Source: Yponomeuta sedellus (Eukaryota; Arthropoda; Insecta; Lepidoptera; Yponomeutidae). From it: a DNA stretch of 64,000 nucleotides. The DNA is taken from the NCBI GenBank assembly GCA_934045075.1, contig OW203738.1, positions 868,001 to 932,000 on the forward strand, written 5' to 3'. The notes beneath the pieces were generated by a model. That model saw nothing but the letters and a program-made list of their open reading frames with translations. It was not told the origin of the DNA and did no database searches. Of this stretch, positions 1 through 9,954 are shown piece after piece (the stretch's first letter is position 1; the number at the start of each line of letters is the position of its first letter). Position numbers and translations under genes: made by a program.

Positions 1-307
1 TTTGTTTACTGAATTTTGTCAGTGAACCTAATTTTTTTGTCAAGTAATACGAGTATTCTATCGGTAGATCGGTAGTTGAAACTGTTTTATATTTTGTTTT
101 GGAGATATTCAGCTGATATAAGCTGTACATATTACAAATTAATTTGTCTACGGTAGAAAATCACCAGTTAAGTTATGCAATGAGTAAGTACGTAACTTAC
201 TTAACAATTTACTTTCTCATTTCATTACTATCCTAGGCGAATTTAAGTTTTCATGGCATAACACATTTTAAACTTTCGTGACTTGAACTTATTATTACAC
301 TCGTAAT

Positions 308-395
308 ATGACCACGATGACGTCGTCGAAACGTCGAGGTAAAATAGCAATAAATTACTGCACGATTAAGCCCCGAAAATATTCTAATAATTTTC
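308..395 (+). mobile_element. Penelope-like element, 3' end fragment
   Basis: The motif CGAAACGTCGAGGTAAAAT followed by an AT-rich stretch and GATTAAGCCCCGAA recurs at 9555-9640, where it follows a recognisable Penelope-type endonuclease tail. I therefore read this as the 3' untranslated end of a 5'-truncated Penelope-like retroelement. No coding part is left here. Confidence 0.55.
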
Positions 396-954
396 ATGGC
401 ATACCTAGCAATGTTTATTCAGTGTCACTTACTAAGAAAATACCACGTATTCCACTGCCAGCGACAATATATCATCGGTCACTGGAGAAATACCCACCGG
501 CGACCGCGGCCCGGCCACGCGATTTCTTACCGAAACAGATATTTGTGCTGGCGTGCGCTTACTGAAATAGATATGTGCTGGGGTCAATGTGCCATGAAAT
601 ATGGTTTGACAACTAAGTACTCGCCTTTCACGAGGGAAATAAAATGGTAGTTTATTTATAGTTGCCTCCTTGAAAACGCATGAATTTTAATGCCTTCCAG
701 TCTGTTGGGTTTGGATTCCACGTCGCCGAGTTTCTATTTTGGTTTATCGGCAATGCTATGGGATTATGGTCAGGTTTACATTCTCTTGAAATACTGTTAC
801 ACATTAAAATGCTTTACGTAAACCTTATTAGGTTATACTGTAACAGTTCCACATTTCTGTTATAGTGTAACAGTTCCACACTAACTATTGGAAAATGCTT
901 TACTAAAGGCCACCATCCTGCAGGCCTTTAGTATGATTTGTTGTAGTTTAATAT
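396..954. other. No gene recognised
   Basis: AT-rich DNA with only short chance frames. A tandem pair reading GTAACAGTTCCACA occurs near 840 and 870. The right part may include the LTR belonging to the retroelement leader that follows, but I cannot place a TG...CA boundary. Confidence 0.4.
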
Positions 955-1391
955 GGTTGTTCGCACGAGAATCGATCGCGCGACGTAATCATGAATCTGT
1001 GGTCATTCACTCATTCGTGTCGTTCCGGTGCCGTCGCCCGTGCCGCTCGCTCGCTACTAATTTATCCAGCCATCTTCACACACATTCGCACGGTGACATA
1101 CGCGCGTGATAAGTGCTCGAATTCTCGTAAAGTGATAGACATTTGGTGACCCAGAAACTTTATCAGCTCAAAGAACAATATATTGACAATATTAGACTAC
1201 AAGTGAACAGTGCAGGAGTGTTCTCCGTGCGCTGGACGCATCAGCTCATCCATCACCGCTCATCATCTGCCCAACAGCTAAAGCGAGCCATCATCCACCA
1301 TCACCAAGTAAGTCCATTCACTTCACCTCCCATTCCGCTCTCTCAACCAGCCCATCTTGAGGTAGACCTAGCCGACACTGGCTAACTACCA
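955..1391 (+). mobile_element. LTR-retrotransposon-like leader (solo remnant, copy 1)
   Basis: About 435 bp shared with an inverted copy at 35757-36195. The segment GATAGACATTTGGTGACCC has the look of an LTR end followed by a primer-binding site, as in insect BEL/Pao or Gypsy elements. A splice-donor-like AAGTAAGT follows near 1308. A short frame ending ADTG-stop is open in both copies, yet the differences between them include amino-acid changes, so I do not call it a gene. No gag, pol or env is attached. The leader assignment is inference from the TGGTGACCC motif. Confidence 0.45.
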
Positions 1392-1477
1392 ATGGTAAAT
1401 CCGGGGATTCGTGGGTTCGCATCGTGTATCAATAACTTTGTTTTTTAACGTACATTTGTGAAATTGTAGTAGCAATA

Positions 1478-2080
1478 CTGCTGAGTGCTTAGTGTGAGTT
1501 TGACAGATCCAATCAAATAACTTTACTACCGCGTTAATCGAGCATTGAGTAGTGAGTATGAGTAAGTTAACCATTCAAACTGGCAATACGCGCCACAGTA
1601 CAACTCGCACTCGCGTTTATTCGTGTTTTGGCTAGTAAACATGTTCACTTCTCAACGTAAACCATTACAACTCGCACTCAGCAATTTTAATTTCCATATT
1701 TGTCGCTAGGTGGCGCTTCCTCGATGCCACAGAGTGCTTAGTGCGAGTTTTTTAACTACTCGATCGCGTTAATGTAAACTCATATTTCTATGACATCGAG
1801 GAAGCGCCACCTAGCGACAAGTATGAAAATTAAAATTGCTGAGTGCGAGTTGTAATGGTTTACGTTGAGAAGTGAACACGTTTACCAGTCAAAACACGAA
1901 TAAACGCGAGTGCGAGTTGTAGTGTGACAGCGTTTTGCCAGTTCGAACGGTTAACTTACTCATATTCACTACTCGATGCTCGATTAACGCGGTAGTAAAG
2001 TCATTCGATTGGATATATATGAGATTACGTTAACGCGATCGAGTAGTTAAAAAACTCGCACTAAGCACTCTGTGAAAGAA
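1478..2080. mobile_element. Foldback/MITE-like palindromic element
   Basis: The left end reads CTGAGTGCTTAGTGTGAG and the right end CTCGCACTAAGCACTCTG. Inside, 1512-1728 and roughly 1791-2025 are near-perfect inverted arms of over 200 bp sharing, for example, GAGGAAGCGCCACCTAGCGA. The inner segment 1730-1785 recurs inverted at 2022-2077, so the structure is nested. No transposase frame is present, so it would be non-autonomous. The pattern fits a foldback DNA transposon or MITE. Confidence 0.7.
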
Positions 2081-2261
2081 AACATCGTAAACAATGCTGA
2101 GTGCGTGAGGTGTACAGATATCTCAGCTCGTGAAATTGCCTATCCGCGCTAAACACGTGAAGTAATTAAGTCATAGTATACCAGGTCTTTCAGATAAAGC
2201 CTGTGGCTTACAGTAAAACGTATCGACATAATAAAAAAAAGATTACAGTAATTTTGGTGTC

Positions 2262-2654
2262 AAAAACATATTTAGAGGCTAAAAATTCCATCCGTGCCGG
2301 TATTCGAACCCGCAACCTCTGGCTATCTCTGCCAGCGCTCTTTTCAACTCAGCTAATGGGCGACCAACTGGCATCAGTGAAATTTCGAACCTCTTTACAG
2401 TATTCTCTGTATTACGTACAGGCAGCGACATCTGGCTGAAGTAATTTGCATCACTTGCAGCCCCGAGTACGTACATTGCAGTTAGGTTTCACGTCGGAAT
2501 AATATCGCTGTACCCACCATTAGCTCAGTTGGAAAGAGCGCTGGCACGGATAGCCAGAGGTCGCGGGTTCGAATCCCGGTATGGGTGGCATTTTTAGCCT
2601 CTAAATAGGTTTTTAAAACTGTCCTTAGCACGGGTTAGTGCATTAAAAAGAATA
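2262..2654 (+). mobile_element. hpSINE copy 1 (tRNA-like hairpin SINE)
   Basis: Complete-looking copy: it opens with CATATTTAGAGGCTAAAAA, contains an antisense tRNA-like block (2283-2372), a spacer, then a sense tRNA-like block (2518-2588) with box B GGGTTCGAATCCC, and ends GGGTTAGTGCATTAAAAA. A 13-bp target-site duplication with two mismatches flanks it (2249-2261 and 2655-2667, TAATTTTGGTGTC-like). The tRNA fold has a CTGGC/GCCAG anticodon stem but a non-canonical loop, so this is not a functional tRNA gene. Confidence 0.8.
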
Positions 2655-2669
2655 TAATTTTTGTTTCGA

Positions 2670-3190
2670 CAACCGATTTCCCCTAGCTTATTTAATGCAT
2701 GACGTCAAATGGCAGGTCATATTGTCTTTATAGGTATTCAGTAGAAATATAAGAAATCACATCGTTATGAAAACAAACATTTGCCTCTCGAGCGATTCAA
2801 CTCGAGTACGAGATTCGAGACACCTACTAACCTATACGTAAGTGTCTACAATTTTTATTTGAAGGGAAGTTGGTGATGCTTAGAGCTCCGAACCTTAAAA
2901 ACGTTTTCCACTATGTTTTCCGTTCGACTCACAGAAGTCTATCAAGACACTTTATATTAAGAACGACTATCAACACTAAGTTTGGAGTTTTTTTGTCCAT
3001 TTTTTCTCCAAAATAATCTAGATTTTGAAACGGACATCTAAATTTAATTGTAACGTTCATTAAGCCGCAGCTTCTGCGCTACTTTGAATAAAACCTTTTC
3101 ATTTAATTTTATAGGAACGCGTAAAATCGAGTTGCCATTAAAACTATGCTCAGGTTAAAGTTGTGAAAAACGTTTTTCTTCTTTGATCCC
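2670..3190. other. No gene recognised
   Basis: AT-rich intergenic sequence without a convincing frame, repeat family or structure that I can name. Confidence 0.5.
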
Positions 3191-3191
3191 T

Positions 3192-3348
3192 TTACTCTTC
3201 TGTGGAGCCTGGGGCTGATGAAAGGGCTTTCCATTTATCTCTGTTTATAGCTAAGGATGGAAGCTCCAGCCAAGTTACTCCCTTCTCCTGCGTCTCAGAG
3301 AGAACAGACCTCTTCCACGATTGAGACGGTCTTCCGACCATCATCAAG
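3192..3348 (-). pseudogene. Non-LTR retrotransposon C-terminal tail, decayed
   Basis: Read on the minus strand, an open stretch of about 50 codons begins with the GRPSQSWK motif, continues through WLELPSLAINRDKWKAL and ends at a stop near 3192. Spaced tryptophans followed by GRP...W and LA.NR..WKAL are typical of the region downstream of the reverse transcriptase in insect LINEs. The rest of the LINE is missing. I infer a 5'-truncated insertion; the exact clade cannot be set from this tail. Confidence 0.6.
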
Positions 3349-3399
3349 ATAAAAAACGTAGGTAGGTGTGTAGTATGTAGATTCGATCCAATATCGATA

Positions 3400-3625
3400 T
3401 CAACCCTTGTACTACGTCCCCACTACCGGAGCACGGGTCTCTTTCTGCATCGCAGGAAGGTTTGGCCACACTCCACCCCGGGGGCCAAGTCCGGGTTGGT
3501 GGAGGATTGTAAGACAGTCGCTGGCCTTACTGTCAGAAGTTATCAAGCCGCCCATAAGGCTTCTGACATAGCTTAACAACTGCCATTACAAGACAACCGC
3601 CACTAAGGGCTTATTGTACATTGCA
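3400..3625 (-). mobile_element. 5S-SINE copy, 3' body only
   Basis: Matches the body of the 5S-SINE family (CCACTCCACCCCGGGGGCCA, GGTGGAGGATTGTAAGACAG, TTATCAAGCCGCCCATAAGG). The 5S-like head is missing or too decayed to see. Confidence 0.75.
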
Positions 3626-3715
3626 AAGCACTGAACCGCTTTACCATGGGGTCAAGTCCGGGTTGTTGAAAGTGAAACAAAGGATGTTACTGGTTATTTC
3701 AGCAGTAAAATTGAG

Positions 3716-3845
3716 TGAAATTCACCAATCCAGACTTGGCCCCCGTGGACTAATCCGGACTTGGCCTCGTGGTGGAGTATGGCCTATACATTCCTTAGGG
3801 AAGAGACCTGTGCCCCGCAGTGGGGACATAATGGGTTGATGATGA
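3716..3845 (+). repeat. SINE/LINE-tail repeat ending in GATGATGATG
   Basis: ACTTGGCCTCGTGGTGGAGT, TTCCTTAGGGAAGAGACC and CAGTGGGGACATAATGGG match 45985-46097. The sequence resembles the tail of the 5S-SINE but ends in GATGATG, suggesting a 3' end shared by several retroposons. Confidence 0.6.
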
Positions 3846-4170
3846 TGTCGACAGTCAAGGAAATGAAATTTTTTAAAAACTTTTAGACGTTCAAAAGGCA
3901 CGACCACCCACGCTAAAAGCCTAATAAAAATAACTTGGGATATATCGTAATTTTGCAAAGAAAATATTCCTAAGTACTTACGAACTTTGATTTAATTATC
4001 TTATATGAAAATAAGGTGATGTTTGAAGCGTTTAACTTGGAATTTCCACACAAGAGAAAGCTTCAGACAAAGCCTCTCAAAGTATCGACATACTTACATT
4101 ACGAGTACCTACTTGACGCGTTTTGTAATTTGGTTTAAATTTAATTTGTTTCGCTTGAACTGTTTATTAA
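3846..4170. other. No gene recognised
   Basis: AT-rich sequence between a SINE tail and a LINE remnant. I see no supported gene or repeat. Confidence 0.45.
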
Positions 4171-4177
4171 CATTATT

Positions 4178-4420
4178 ATTTTGAGAAGTATGTGTAGTGT
4201 TATTTTGAATGACAGGATACGCAATAGTCTGATTAGAAAACGTTGTGGACTGAAAGAGGATGTAGTGACTAGAATTGAGAAAGGAATGTTGCATTGGTTT
4301 GGACATGTGGAGAGGATGAAGGAAGAAAGATTAAAGAAACAAATGTATATTGCGAATGTGAGTGGAAGGGCTGGCAAGAGACGTCCGAGACGGACATACA
4401 TCGACCAAAGTTTGTTTATG
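4178..4420 (+). pseudogene. LINE C-terminus, WFGHVER family, copy 1
   Basis: The frame reads RSMCSVILNDRIRNSLIRKR, then MLHWFGHVERMKEERLKKQ and a GRAGKRRPRRTYIDQ motif. This is the conserved tail that follows the reverse transcriptase in many insect non-LTR elements (an RTE- or Jockey-like relative). The same block recurs at 13457-13912, 17985-18590 (minus) and 49589-49760. Only the last 80 or so residues survive and the expected downstream part is replaced after the YIDQ motif. It is a dead fragment. Confidence 0.75.
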
Positions 4421-4794
4421 CCTTGCGAAGAACCAGAGATGTGGCATCTGAGAAAGCGGCACTTTAAGCTTATCATGGTTATGTTTCATCATAACTGCGC
4501 TATTGCATAATTTTAGGGGGAAACTCTGTTGAAGTCGACAGAGTATTTAAAGTACAAAAAAATGCATTAGATCGGTCTGCGGAGCAGGATTCATTGATAG
4601 TTGTTAACCACTTTTCAAAAAAATTAATATTTTACCATTACCTTGCCTTTATATTTACGAAATAAGCTTATTCGTACAAAAACATCGTGACCTCTTTAAA
4701 AAAAATGTAATGTAATAAGTCGATCGATTAGATATAAGAATAAGCTCTATAAGCCTTTTCAACGACTAACTTTGTACAAAAACAACATATTCTG

Positions 4795-4905
4795 AATCGC
4801 TTTTAGTAATAAGGCCGCCAGTTGTACTATATTTTTATATAATTTCTGTTACTTTAATTTCTGCGTACAATGAAGAATTTTCTATCTATCTATATATCTT
4901 GACAG
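4795..4905 (+). repeat. LINE 3' end with CTAT microsatellite tail
   Basis: TTTTAGTAATAAGGCCGCCA, then ACAATGAAGAATTTTCTATC and a CTAT run match the 3' ends at 11405-11533 and 40843-41155. This is a common lepidopteran LINE 3' terminus. Confidence 0.65.
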
Positions 4906-5095
4906 GAAAATGACTAAGTAGTATTCTTATAAACCTTTCATGTACTGACCTAAATTAAAACAAAGCCCCAAAAATGCAATATTCATGACGCAGTACTGCG
5001 CCTGCGACCGCCTTTGTCGCTACACAGCTGCGTGTTCCCACGATTCCCCATTCAAATTAGACGTAATTAGAATTTTGTCGTGAACGCTCGATTTC

Positions 5096-5560
5096 TCCTC
5101 CTTACCATTGTTGCAAGAAGAAGGTATTGTCTTCCAAGTTTAAATAAATATATTTGTGGTGCAGCTGGGGTTATGTTGCACTAATGGAGGAGCAATGCAA
5201 TTGTGGAGCCTCATCGCAATCCATGGTGCACCTACTCAAATGCCTATTGTGCCCTCTGTTGGGTGGCTGCCCTCGGTAGAAGTGGAGAAGAAACGCCTGG
5301 TCGTAGTTGAAAACACTTTAACTTTCTTTAAGCACAGAGATACACGTTGCAAGAAGGTGATAAAGCCAAGAAGAAAAAAAATGTTGCCATATCAGTGGTA
5401 CAATCTCACACCTGCACTCTGGAGGACCTTACAGAGGCCAACGCTGCTGCAATTGCAGTAGCCAACTATTGGGCAGGAAAAAATTAAGCTGGTCGAATTG
5501 CTGACAAGAAAAAAAGAACAAGAAATAAATATACTAACTTCCACATAGCACAAAAACTTT
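5096..5560 (+). other. Unassigned short frame, possible gene fragment
   Basis: A frame of 101 codons (5156-5461) overlaps a second frame whose residues LEDLTEANAAAIAVANYW also look protein-like (about 5409-5470). I do not recognise either. The shift between frames would fit a decayed coding fragment, but chance is equally possible. Confidence 0.15.
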
Positions 5561-5651
5561 CTGTGATCTCAAACGAGGTTACACCGTGTTATTGTGTCTA
5601 GACAAGGAAATTATGAACAAATTAAGGAACAATGACTGTCCCATGTTTATG

Positions 5652-5721
5652 ATTATCTAATGTCTCAGACTGAGTATTATAGGTGAGTACCTATAATACT
5701 CAGTCTGAGACATTAGATAAT
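5652..5721. repeat. Perfect palindrome, 33-bp arms, 4-bp spacer
   Basis: Arms 5652-5684 and 5689-5721 are exact reverse complements around GAGT; the inner arm reads CTGAGTATTATAGGT. The sequence matches no repeat family in the window, so it looks like an inverted duplication made in place. Confidence 0.9.
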
Positions 5722-5758
5722 ATAATAATAGTATAATATAAATACTATTATTATATTA

Positions 5759-5924
5759 GTATAATATTAGACACAGTTTCATATTTAAGGGATGTAATGT
5801 AGACAAATATATTTTATTATAAAAACCTGGATTCCCGATACGTGGACAATCCAGGTTTTTATAAATAAAATATATTTGTCTACATTACATCCCTTAAATA
5901 TAAAACAGTGTCTAATATTATACT
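5759..5924. repeat. Near-perfect palindrome, about 76-bp arms
   Basis: Left arm 5759-5834, loop near CCCGATACGTGGAC, right arm 5849-5924. The arms include AAGGGATGTAATGTAGACAA and its complement. The outer end of the right arm was later used as the insertion site of the hpSINE that follows. Confidence 0.88.
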
Positions 5925-6182
5925 ATTTTTATTTTTAATGCACTAACCCGTGCTAAGGACAATTTTAAACACCTATTTAGAGGCTAAAAATTCCACCGAT
6001 GCCGGGATTCGAACCCGTGTACGTAATACAGAGAATAGTGTAAAGAGGTTCGAAATTTCACTGATGCCGGTGAGTCGCCCATTAGCTCAGTTGGATAGAG
6101 CGCTGGCACGGATAGCCAGAGGTCGCGGGTTTGAATTCTGGCATGGGTGGAATTTTTAGCCTCTAAATAGGTTTTTAAAAAT
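5920..6182 (-). mobile_element. hpSINE copy 2
   Basis: Minus-strand copy with both termini. A perfect 12-bp target-site duplication GTGTCTAATATT lies at 5908-5919 and 6183-6194. The antisense and sense tRNA-like halves are joined with an internal deletion near 6018. The sense half holds CCCATTAGCTCAGTTGG and GCGGGTTTGAATTC. Confidence 0.9.
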
Positions 6183-6267
6183 GTGTCTAATATTTTTTAT
6201 AAAAAAATTCTACGATGTAACTACAAAACACTAACAATAATAGTTAACAATAATCAAAGTATAACGT

Positions 6268-6356
6268 ATCCGATATCAACCCACTGCTAGTCTCCCTGCA
6301 TCGAAAAAAAGGTTCAATCAAGGCCGGGTTGGTAGAGGATTGTAAGACAGTGTTAG
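6268..6356 (-). mobile_element. 5S-SINE fragment, decayed
   Basis: GATATCAACCCACTGCTAGT and GGTTGGTAGAGGATTGTAAG identify a degenerate part of the 5S-SINE body. About half of the unit is missing. Confidence 0.6.
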
Positions 6357-6799
6357 AACGCATGAACGTAACTTATGTGCGCAATGAAGTACAAAGTAAA
6401 TACTCGTAAGTAGTCATTCTGACTTGACACGCATAAGTGTCAAGCTCACACGAGGCCACCTTGTCTTTGGCCACACTCTGCTACATGTCCCAGTAAATTG
6501 TCCCAGTAATTCCCGGTAAAACATGCTCGCTACTGCCTAGACACTCCAGCGCTGAATGTTTAATAAGCACCGTAAGGAGATTACCAATGTAAGGTGTATT
6601 GACGTTTTTCGACACAAGTGAGGCTTTGTCTGATGAAGGAATAACGTCTTTTATTTCGATTTTAATTACATCTGTATCAACGTTCTATTAGAAATTGCGG
6701 AAGGTGTTTTCGAAAAAGATTAAGGCTCAGAGATGATCAGAGAATGGACACAAAACATAGAACAGTTATAAAACATGGTATGGTTGTAAGTTCTTTAAA

Positions 6800-6945
6800 G
6801 ATAAAAAGGCGAGGTAAAAAGTACCCGAAACCGGTGTGCGTACTTGCAACGACTGATGAACGTTGATGAAGGGTGATCTGTTAGGATCTTGGCAAGTGGC
6901 AGTCCCTCGTTTTTGCCTACCCCTCTAGGGTCCAAGCGTAAAATT
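6800..6945 (+). mobile_element. LINE 3' end of the WFGHVER family
   Basis: GGCAAGTGGCAGTCCCTCG and TGCCTACCCCTCTAGGGT match the last codons and 3' untranslated region of the LINE at 13457-13915. The upstream coding part is absent. Confidence 0.6.
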
Positions 6946-6988
6946 ATGTTATTTTCTGTTTTTACTGAAAGCTGATAGCAGTATTATA

Positions 6989-7554
6989 ATTAAAACTGTT
7001 TTTATACGGATTTATGCTCGTTTATTACATTTTTACAATTTTCCAACGTTTCCAAGAATGATACGTGAGGCAATAGAGATCCGCCGGCATCCAAATTTTA
7101 ATAGAGATCGTGGTTGGAACATACCGGTAGCATGGGAACCAGTGCTTAAGTGCATGAGACCCCCTTGCTAAAAGTGTGACTGTAGAATAAATAATAAAAA
7201 ATAAATTTAATTTCAATTAATAATCGGTATCTTTAAGTTCATATAAAGTAATTAGTGTATAAATTTAATTTTAACTTCAATTACTAATAATCAATATTGT
7301 TGACTTTATATAAAAAATAATTGGTTTGTCTATTTTGGAACGTAACTTCATAACTAACTTTTGTAATTTTTGCCGAGGGTAGTAAACTAACCGTTAATGA
7401 TTTCTAAAAGACACCTGTCACCTCAGTCATCCGGGACCACGGCACCTGAAAAAGTGCCGAAACGTTGGAAAATTATAAAAATGTAATAAACGAGCATAAA
7501 TCCGTATAAAAACAGTTTTAATTATGTCTACTGCTCGTGTTAACCTTAGAAAAA
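6989..7554 (+). mobile_element. Penelope-like element, 5'-truncated, with inverted terminal piece
   Basis: A perfect 12-bp target-site duplication AGCAGTATTATA (6977-6988 and 7555-7566) defines the unit. Its 3' end carries GTGCCGAAACGTTGGAAAAT (7457-7476) and about 60 bp up to 7525. The same 60 bp occur inverted at the 5' border (6990-7053). Between them lies the tail of a GIY-YIG-type endonuclease frame. Inverted terminal pieces on 5'-truncated copies are a known habit of Penelope elements. Confidence 0.85.
7058..7171 (+). pseudogene. Penelope-like endonuclease C-terminus
   Basis: 37 codons and a stop. The frame reads MIREAIEIRRHPNFNRDRGW and then IPVAWEPVL. The pattern REAIEI..HPNFNRD.G...P.AW.PVL is the conserved C-terminal segment after the GIY-YIG endonuclease of Penelope-like retroelements; the endonuclease makes the target nick for insertion. 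Reverse transcriptase and the catalytic GIY-YIG residues are missing, so this piece is not functional. The apparent start codon is internal to the original protein. Confidence 0.8.
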
Positions 7555-7712
7555 AGCAGTATTATAGTCTTTTATTTTATTAAAAATAATGATTATCTCT
7601 TTTTTTTATAAAATAAAATTATAGTTCTTATAATAATATATAATTTTCCGTAATATTGTTAAATCTTTGCTTATTTGATACTGTTTATGTTGGCAGGCTT
7701 ACTCTTAAGTAT

Positions 7713-7935
7713 ATTATTTTTAATGTACTAACCCGTGCTAAGGGCAATTTTTAAAACCTATTTAGAGGCTAAAAATTCGACCCATGCAATTCTGTACGTA
7801 ATACAGAGAGTATTGTAAAGAGGTTCGAAACACTGATGCCGGTGACTTGCCCATTAGCTCAGTTGGGAGAGCACTGGCACGGTTAGCCAGAGGTCGCGGG
7901 TGGAAATTTTAGCCTCTAAATAGGTTTTTAAAAAA
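7713..7935 (-). mobile_element. hpSINE copy 3, internally deleted
   Basis: Both tRNA-like halves are shortened: TAATGTACTAACCCGTGCTA starts the unit on the plus strand and GCCTCTAAATAGGTTTTTAA ends it. The box B region of the sense half is deleted. I see no clear target-site duplication. Confidence 0.75.
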
Positions 7936-8379
7936 GGCGATCGCTCCATAATAAGATTCTTTCACTACAAGCGCTTTGGTGACAACCGCCCAGTGACAAT
8001 CAAATCGTAGGAAAGCTGTAGGAAACAGCCGCGCTAATGCCACAGGGGCGGATCCCAGACACATTTGTCAGCGATTATCCGCAGACATCTGTTTGTCATA
8101 GCTCCCAGCGCTGCGGACATGCGGCGGCTGACGGATTAACACGTTGTGATATTATTTAGGGCTTCGATTGTCACGTGGTTAATGGGTAGACGTAACGTGG
8201 CAATTATAGTATTAGCCATATTAGCCCGCGTGGGATATGACTGTTTTGATCATTACTGTACTAAGCAATGTCTAATTGGTGTCGTCAATAAATATAGTAT
8301 CTTTCTCCTTTGGTTCTTTCTCAATTATGAAATTCAAGAAGTTAAATTAAAAAAAAAACTTGATACATCGAGTAAATGT

Positions 8380-8425
8380 GAGTGGAAAGATAAATCAGCT
8401 CCTCCTTTTTTTAAAGTCGGTTAAA
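8380..8425 (+). repeat. Terminal fragment of the GAAGTCGGTT repeat
   Basis: CTCCTCCTTTTTTTAAAGTC followed by GGTTAAAAAA matches the end of the repeat at 32640-32805. Confidence 0.45.
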
Positions 8426-8476
8426 AAACTATCCCAAACCAACATTCTTAGATCTAATAGAGGATATTAAGAGGGA

Positions 8477-8876
8477 GGAAGCGCTCGTGGCCTAAGGAAG
8501 CGCTCGTGGCCTAGGGAAGCGCTCGTGGCCTAGGCGAACCAAGTGATTGGAATCAATCACTTGGTCAAGCAACAACAGGCGCGGTCAGGTACGGGATGGG
8601 TGAGCGTCCCGTGACTACCGCTAGTGGTATTTTTTCTGAGCGCTTCCGTGCTTCGCAAGGCACGCTAAGCCGTTGGTGCCGGCTGTCATATAATGGCAGT
8701 CGTTAAGCCATGTCAGAGGCCTTATGGGCGGCTTGATAACTTCTGACAGTGAGGCCCGCCACTGTCTCACAATCCTCCACCAACCCGGACTTGGCCCCCG
8801 TGGTGGAGTATGGCCTAACCTTCCTGCGATGCAGGAAAAGATCCGTGCCCCAGCAGTGGGGACATATAAGGGTTGA
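8477..8876 (+). mobile_element. 5S-SINE, full length, head triplicated
   Basis: The 19-bp unit GAAGCGCTCGTGGCCTAGG is present three times in tandem (about 8477-8534) before the rest of the element. The 5S-like part reads GGTCAAGCAACAACAGGCGC and GGATGGGTGAGCGTCCCGTG, comparable with box A, intermediate element and box C of 5S rRNA genes. The tail ends GGGTTGATAACGA. Confidence 0.85.
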
Positions 8877-8948
8877 TAACGAAGACGGAGGAATTAATAA
8901 ATACCGAGATAAATGTAGCGGGAAATTAATTTTGAAGAAGCAAAGTAC

Positions 8949-9147
8949 ATAACATAACATTTATATACAGGCACATACATTGCTGCTGGCCCCACACTAG
9001 GATGTCGTGGGAACCAGAAACAGCGACATCACAAACATGTAATCATCCAAGACCTAGGGTTTTTTTTATCCCCAGCTGGGGTTCGAACCCGGGACCTCTC
9101 GAATAGTCGGCAGATCCACTACCGCTGTGCCTTAGAGGTCATCAGAG
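8949..9147 (-). mobile_element. SINE-B (tRNA-derived, TGTTATGTTA tail)
   Basis: On the minus strand a tRNA-like head with GGTTCGAACCCCAGCTGGGG is followed by ACATGTTTGTGATGTCGCTG and a tail of TGTTATGTTATG. Sister copies lie at 29050-29200, 31868-31949 and 40893-41090. Confidence 0.75.
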
Positions 9148-9234
9148 GCGAAAAAAGTTTGGCAGGACAGTGTCAAACTCTAGTCTTCCTCTTTGTTTGT
9201 GGGCTTATGATATAGATAGATTAATTAACAAACA

Positions 9235-9645
9235 CCTAAGTATATATTGCGCACCATACTTATAGAGATCGATCCAACAATCGCCATTATGACAGCCGAA
9301 TTGTGCGTGAAGCGGTTGAAATTAAGAAACACAAAAATTTTAATCGGGAATGTGGTTTCGAATTGTCGCAAACGTGGGATCCGGTCATCAAGATGTGTTC
9401 GAGTGGAAAAAAGTCGCATGGCTTGTCGTCCTACATTGTCAGTGTAGTGTGTCGCAACCCTAATAGTGCTTTGTGATGGCTGATTGAAGGTAGTCTGAAA
9501 CCTCATCAGCCGAAGATGCGAACGGGTGCCAGCCATCAGTCTTCTCGTGACCATGATTAATGTAACGTCGTCAAAACGTCGAGGTAAAATAGCAATAAAT
9601 TACTACGCGATTAAGCCCCGAAGATATTCTAACTATACTTAGAGA
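9235..9645 (+). mobile_element. Penelope-like element, 3' part
   Basis: Contains a decayed endonuclease C-terminus (9259-9430), then sequence down to the terminal block CAAAACGTCGAGGTAAAAT shared with 308-395. The 5' end is truncated. Confidence 0.7.
9259..9430 (+). pseudogene. Penelope-like endonuclease C-terminus, decayed
   Basis: Reading from 9259 in the frame of CGATCCAACAATCGCCATTA gives NNRHYDSRIVREAVEIKKH, then NFNRECGFELSQTWDPVIK. The spacing RIVREAVEI-KH-NFNRE-G---S-TW-PVI is the Penelope endonuclease tail also seen at 7058-7171, but the two copies come from different subfamilies because their 3' ends differ. The other frames crossing this stretch are shadows. The element lost its reverse transcriptase. 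Confidence 0.75.
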
Positions 9646-9954
9646 AATTCTCCATACCAGTTATTCTCTTGTTACGAAAAATACCAGCCAATTCCCTTAA
9701 ACAAGATTTGCATCTCCCGTCAACAAAGCGAGCTATTGTATCCATATTTACTGCCCCAAGCCAAAGGCATACAGTCGGAAACATCGAGCAGTAAAATTTT
9801 GCGCTGTAGAGCGAACCTTATAGTCGTTGACTGCATGTGTAATCTAATTCAAGTACCATATACATGGCCCTACAGTTCGATCTAGATAATCGGTTACCAC
9901 TTACTAGCTCGGGAACGTCTTGTCAAGGTCTTGTTACTTTTTACTTACTTATAT

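Noticed and set aside
1143..1385. Conserved short frame in the LTR-type leader as a gag start
   Set aside because: It is open in both copies, but with amino-acid changes and no start codon shared; too short to support.
2518..2588. Possible tRNA gene in the hpSINE copies (also at 23550, 34545, 44452, 51475 and others)
   Set aside because: Box A and box B are good, but the anticodon loop lacks the usual T before the anticodon and the block occurs many times inside inserted elements with target duplications. It is a SINE part, not a working tRNA.
5096..5560. A host exon around 5.1-5.6 kb
   Set aside because: Two overlapping frames look mildly protein-like, but no splice sites, motif or homologue is recognisable; listed only as a weak possibility.
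9225..9554. Minus-strand frame of 109 codons
   Set aside because: It overlaps the plus-strand Penelope endonuclease tail, which is conserved in another frame; the minus frame has no motif.
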